From Nitrospinota bacterium (GTDB lineage Bacteria > UBA8248): a stretch of 6,235 bases of DNA. Made by a program: the position numbers and the translations under genes. The stretch is taken from positions 1-6,235 of the forward strand of contig WTGD01000133.1 in the NCBI GenBank assembly GCA_011523725.1, in the 5' to 3' direction. The stretch's first letter is position 1, and every line of letters starts with the position of its first letter. The notes under the pieces are model-generated. The model was not told the DNA's origin. It did no database searches and worked only from the letters and a program-made list of their open reading frames with translations. Below, one piece after another: positions 5,143 to 6,235 of the stretch.

Positions 5143-6165
5143 ATGCCGCGAAAAACCGAACCGCCCCGAGCCGCCCTGAATCCGGAAAAAAGAGATCAGC
5201 CATTGCTTGCCTGTGTGCTGGAGGAAAACGGTCCCTCACTCAAGGAGATAGCGCGCCCCGAGCCCCTCGCGGATGAAGTCCTCATCCGGGTGAGGGTTGC
5301 AGGCATTTGCGCCACGGACCTCGAACTGATTCGCGGATACATGAATTTCCGTGGCGTGCTGGGCCATGAGTTCGTTGGCGAGGTGGCGGGGCCGCAGACC
5401 CACCCGCTCCTGGGACGCAGGGTCGTGGGCGAGATTAACTGCGGGTGCGGGGATTGTCCCTGGTGCGCGCGCGGCATGGAGCGGCATTGCCCGGAGAGAA
5501 GCGTATTGGGCATTCTCGACCGCCCCGGAGCCTTTGCGGAATACACCTGTCTGCCGAGCCGGAATCTGCACGTTCTTCCTGACGCCGTGGAAGATGAGGC
5601 GGCCGTTTTCTGCGAGCCTCTGGCCGCCTGTTTCGAGGTGCTCGAGCAGTTCCCCGAAATCGTGGAGCGCGAGGTTTTGGTGATCGGGGACGGGAGGCTG
5701 GGTCTCCTGCAAACCCAGGTACTGCACACTGCTGGAGCCAGAGTGGGCCTGCTGGGCCGCCACCCGGAAAAAATGGCGTTGCTCGCTCCTTTGGGGATTC
5801 CCGCCTGGAGCGAACCGGCGCAGGCCGTCTGCTCCGAGGGGGAGAAATGGCCCGTCGTGGTCGAGGCCACGGGCGCTGTGGAGGGGTTCTCTCTCGCGGT
5901 TTCTAAAACGAAGCCCCGAGGCGTGCTGGTGCTCAAGAGCACGGTGGTTTCCGAAGCTCGCCTGAACCTATCCTCCGTCGTGGTGGATGAAATCACGGTA
6001 CTGGGTTCGCGCTGCGGCCCTTTCGCGCCTGCGATTCGGGCGCTCAAGGCGGGCGCGGTCCGCACGTCCGCGATGATTCATGGCCGCTTCGCCTTGCGAA
6101 ATGCGCCCGAGGCGCTTGAAAAAGCCTGCGAAAAGGGCATAATAAAAGTGCTGCTCCGGCCCTAG
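5143..6165 (+). CDS. zinc-dependent medium-chain dehydrogenase/reductase (alcohol dehydrogenase-like), substrate unknown
   Basis: A 340-residue MDR-family oxidoreductase that would interconvert an alcohol and a carbonyl with NAD(P). The GroES-like N-terminal domain has catalytic-zinc ligands Cys56 (GICATD) and His75 (GHEF), with Glu158 of EPLAA as the likely third ligand, as in polyol and threonine dehydrogenases. Structural-zinc cysteines 102, 105, 108 and 116 have the classic C-x2-C-x2-C-x7-C spacing. The Rossmann site is GDGRLG (182-187). GRH (205-207) follows strand 2 where NAD enzymes usually have an acidic residue, hinting at NADP. A SRCGPF motif (289-294) recalls an uncharacterised MDR subgroup. 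The start is uncertain: GTG 5140 and ATG 5143 adjoin but lack a good ribosome site. TTG 5203, 7 nt after AGAGA, would give LLACVLE, close to the usual family N-terminus. It follows livF by about 20 bp and is probably co-transcribed. Confidence 0.88.
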   Translation: MPRKTEPPRAALNPEKRDQPLLACVLEENGPSLKEIARPEPLADEVLIRVRVAGICATDLELIRGYMNFRGVLGHEFVGEVAGPQTHPLLGRRVVGEINCGCGDCPWCARGMERHCPERSVLGILDRPGAFAEYTCLPSRNLHVLPDAVEDEAAVFCEPLAACFEVLEQFPEIVEREVLVIGDGRLGLLQTQVLHTAGARVGLLGRHPEKMALLAPLGIPAWSEPAQAVCSEGEKWPVVVEATGAVEGFSLAVSKTKPRGVLVLKSTVVSEARLNLSSVVVDEITVLGSRCGPFAPAIRALKAGAVRTSAMIHGRFALRNAPEALEKACEKGIIKVLLRP

Positions 6166-6227
6166 GCATTATTGGTGTTTTTATTGTAGAATGGTGAATC
6201 GACATTGCTTCATAGGGTGCTGCTCGT

Positions 6228-6234
6228 TAAGGAG
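6228..6234 (+). promoter_or_regulatory. ribosome binding site, probably for the next gene beyond the window
   Basis: TAAGGAG is a strong Shine-Dalgarno match at the very end of the window. No start codon follows before the end, so a plus-strand gene beginning a few bases beyond it is inferred. The 60 bp between the dehydrogenase stop and this site are AT-rich and contain no hairpin terminator and no promoter good enough to call. Confidence 0.45.
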
Positions 6235-6235
6235 C

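Noticed and set aside
4355..5239. Minus-strand open frame antisense to livF
   Set aside because: A GC-driven shadow of livF; the plus strand encodes every expected ABC ATPase motif.
6172..6218. Promoter for the next gene after the dehydrogenase
   Set aside because: TTGGTG, TTGTAG and TAGAAT are present, but no pair has acceptable 16-18 nt spacing.

Overview
The window carries one six-gene, plus-strand gene cluster behind a long non-coding leader. Five genes form a complete branched-chain-amino-acid-type (HAAT/Liv) ABC importer, in the order binding protein, permease LivH, permease LivM, ATPase LivG, ATPase LivF. A zinc-dependent medium-chain dehydrogenase (MDR) follows about 20 bp later. The exported, Gram-negative-style periplasmic binding protein, high GC content, frequent GTG starts and an ATTCCGGC/GCCGGAAT palindromic repeat at the left edge fit an uncultured Gram-negative bacterium. 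A proteobacterial/deltaproteobacterial, Tectomicrobia or Rokubacteria-like lineage is plausible, but this is a weak inference and no marker gene is present.

Layout. Positions 1-528 hold no credible gene. The first ~110 bp are packed with short palindromes. Around 345-400 is an AT-rich patch with a possible sigma-70 promoter and an operator-like inverted repeat. From there to the first start codon the predicted mRNA leader can form two small hairpins. Genes follow at 529-1785 (binding protein), 1794-2660 (livH), 2644-3651 (livM), 3630-4388 (livG), 4388-5119 (livF) and 5143-6165 (MDR dehydrogenase). Gaps are 8 bp or fewer, or the genes overlap, throughout the transporter, so a single transcript with translational coupling is likely. 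The last 70 bp are AT-rich and end in a strong Shine-Dalgarno sequence, probably for another plus-strand gene just outside the window.

Function. The binding protein would capture a small solute in the periplasm. LivH and LivM would form the membrane channel, and LivG and LivF would power import. The substrate cannot be read from sequence: this superfamily carries amino acids, amides, urea, aromatic acids and others. The co-transcribed MDR enzyme has intact catalytic and structural zinc sites and a Rossmann nucleotide site, which suggests that the imported compound, or a product of it, is an alcohol, polyol or carbonyl substrate. That link is inference.

The region is largely an ordinary transporter operon. 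The points most worth a second look are the operator-like palindrome over the putative promoter, the start-stop element ATGTAATG at the first gene, the asymmetric ATP sites of LivG/LivF, the two lone cysteines of the binding protein, and the transporter-dehydrogenase pairing. I found no CRISPR array, RNA gene, insertion sequence or clearly new system.
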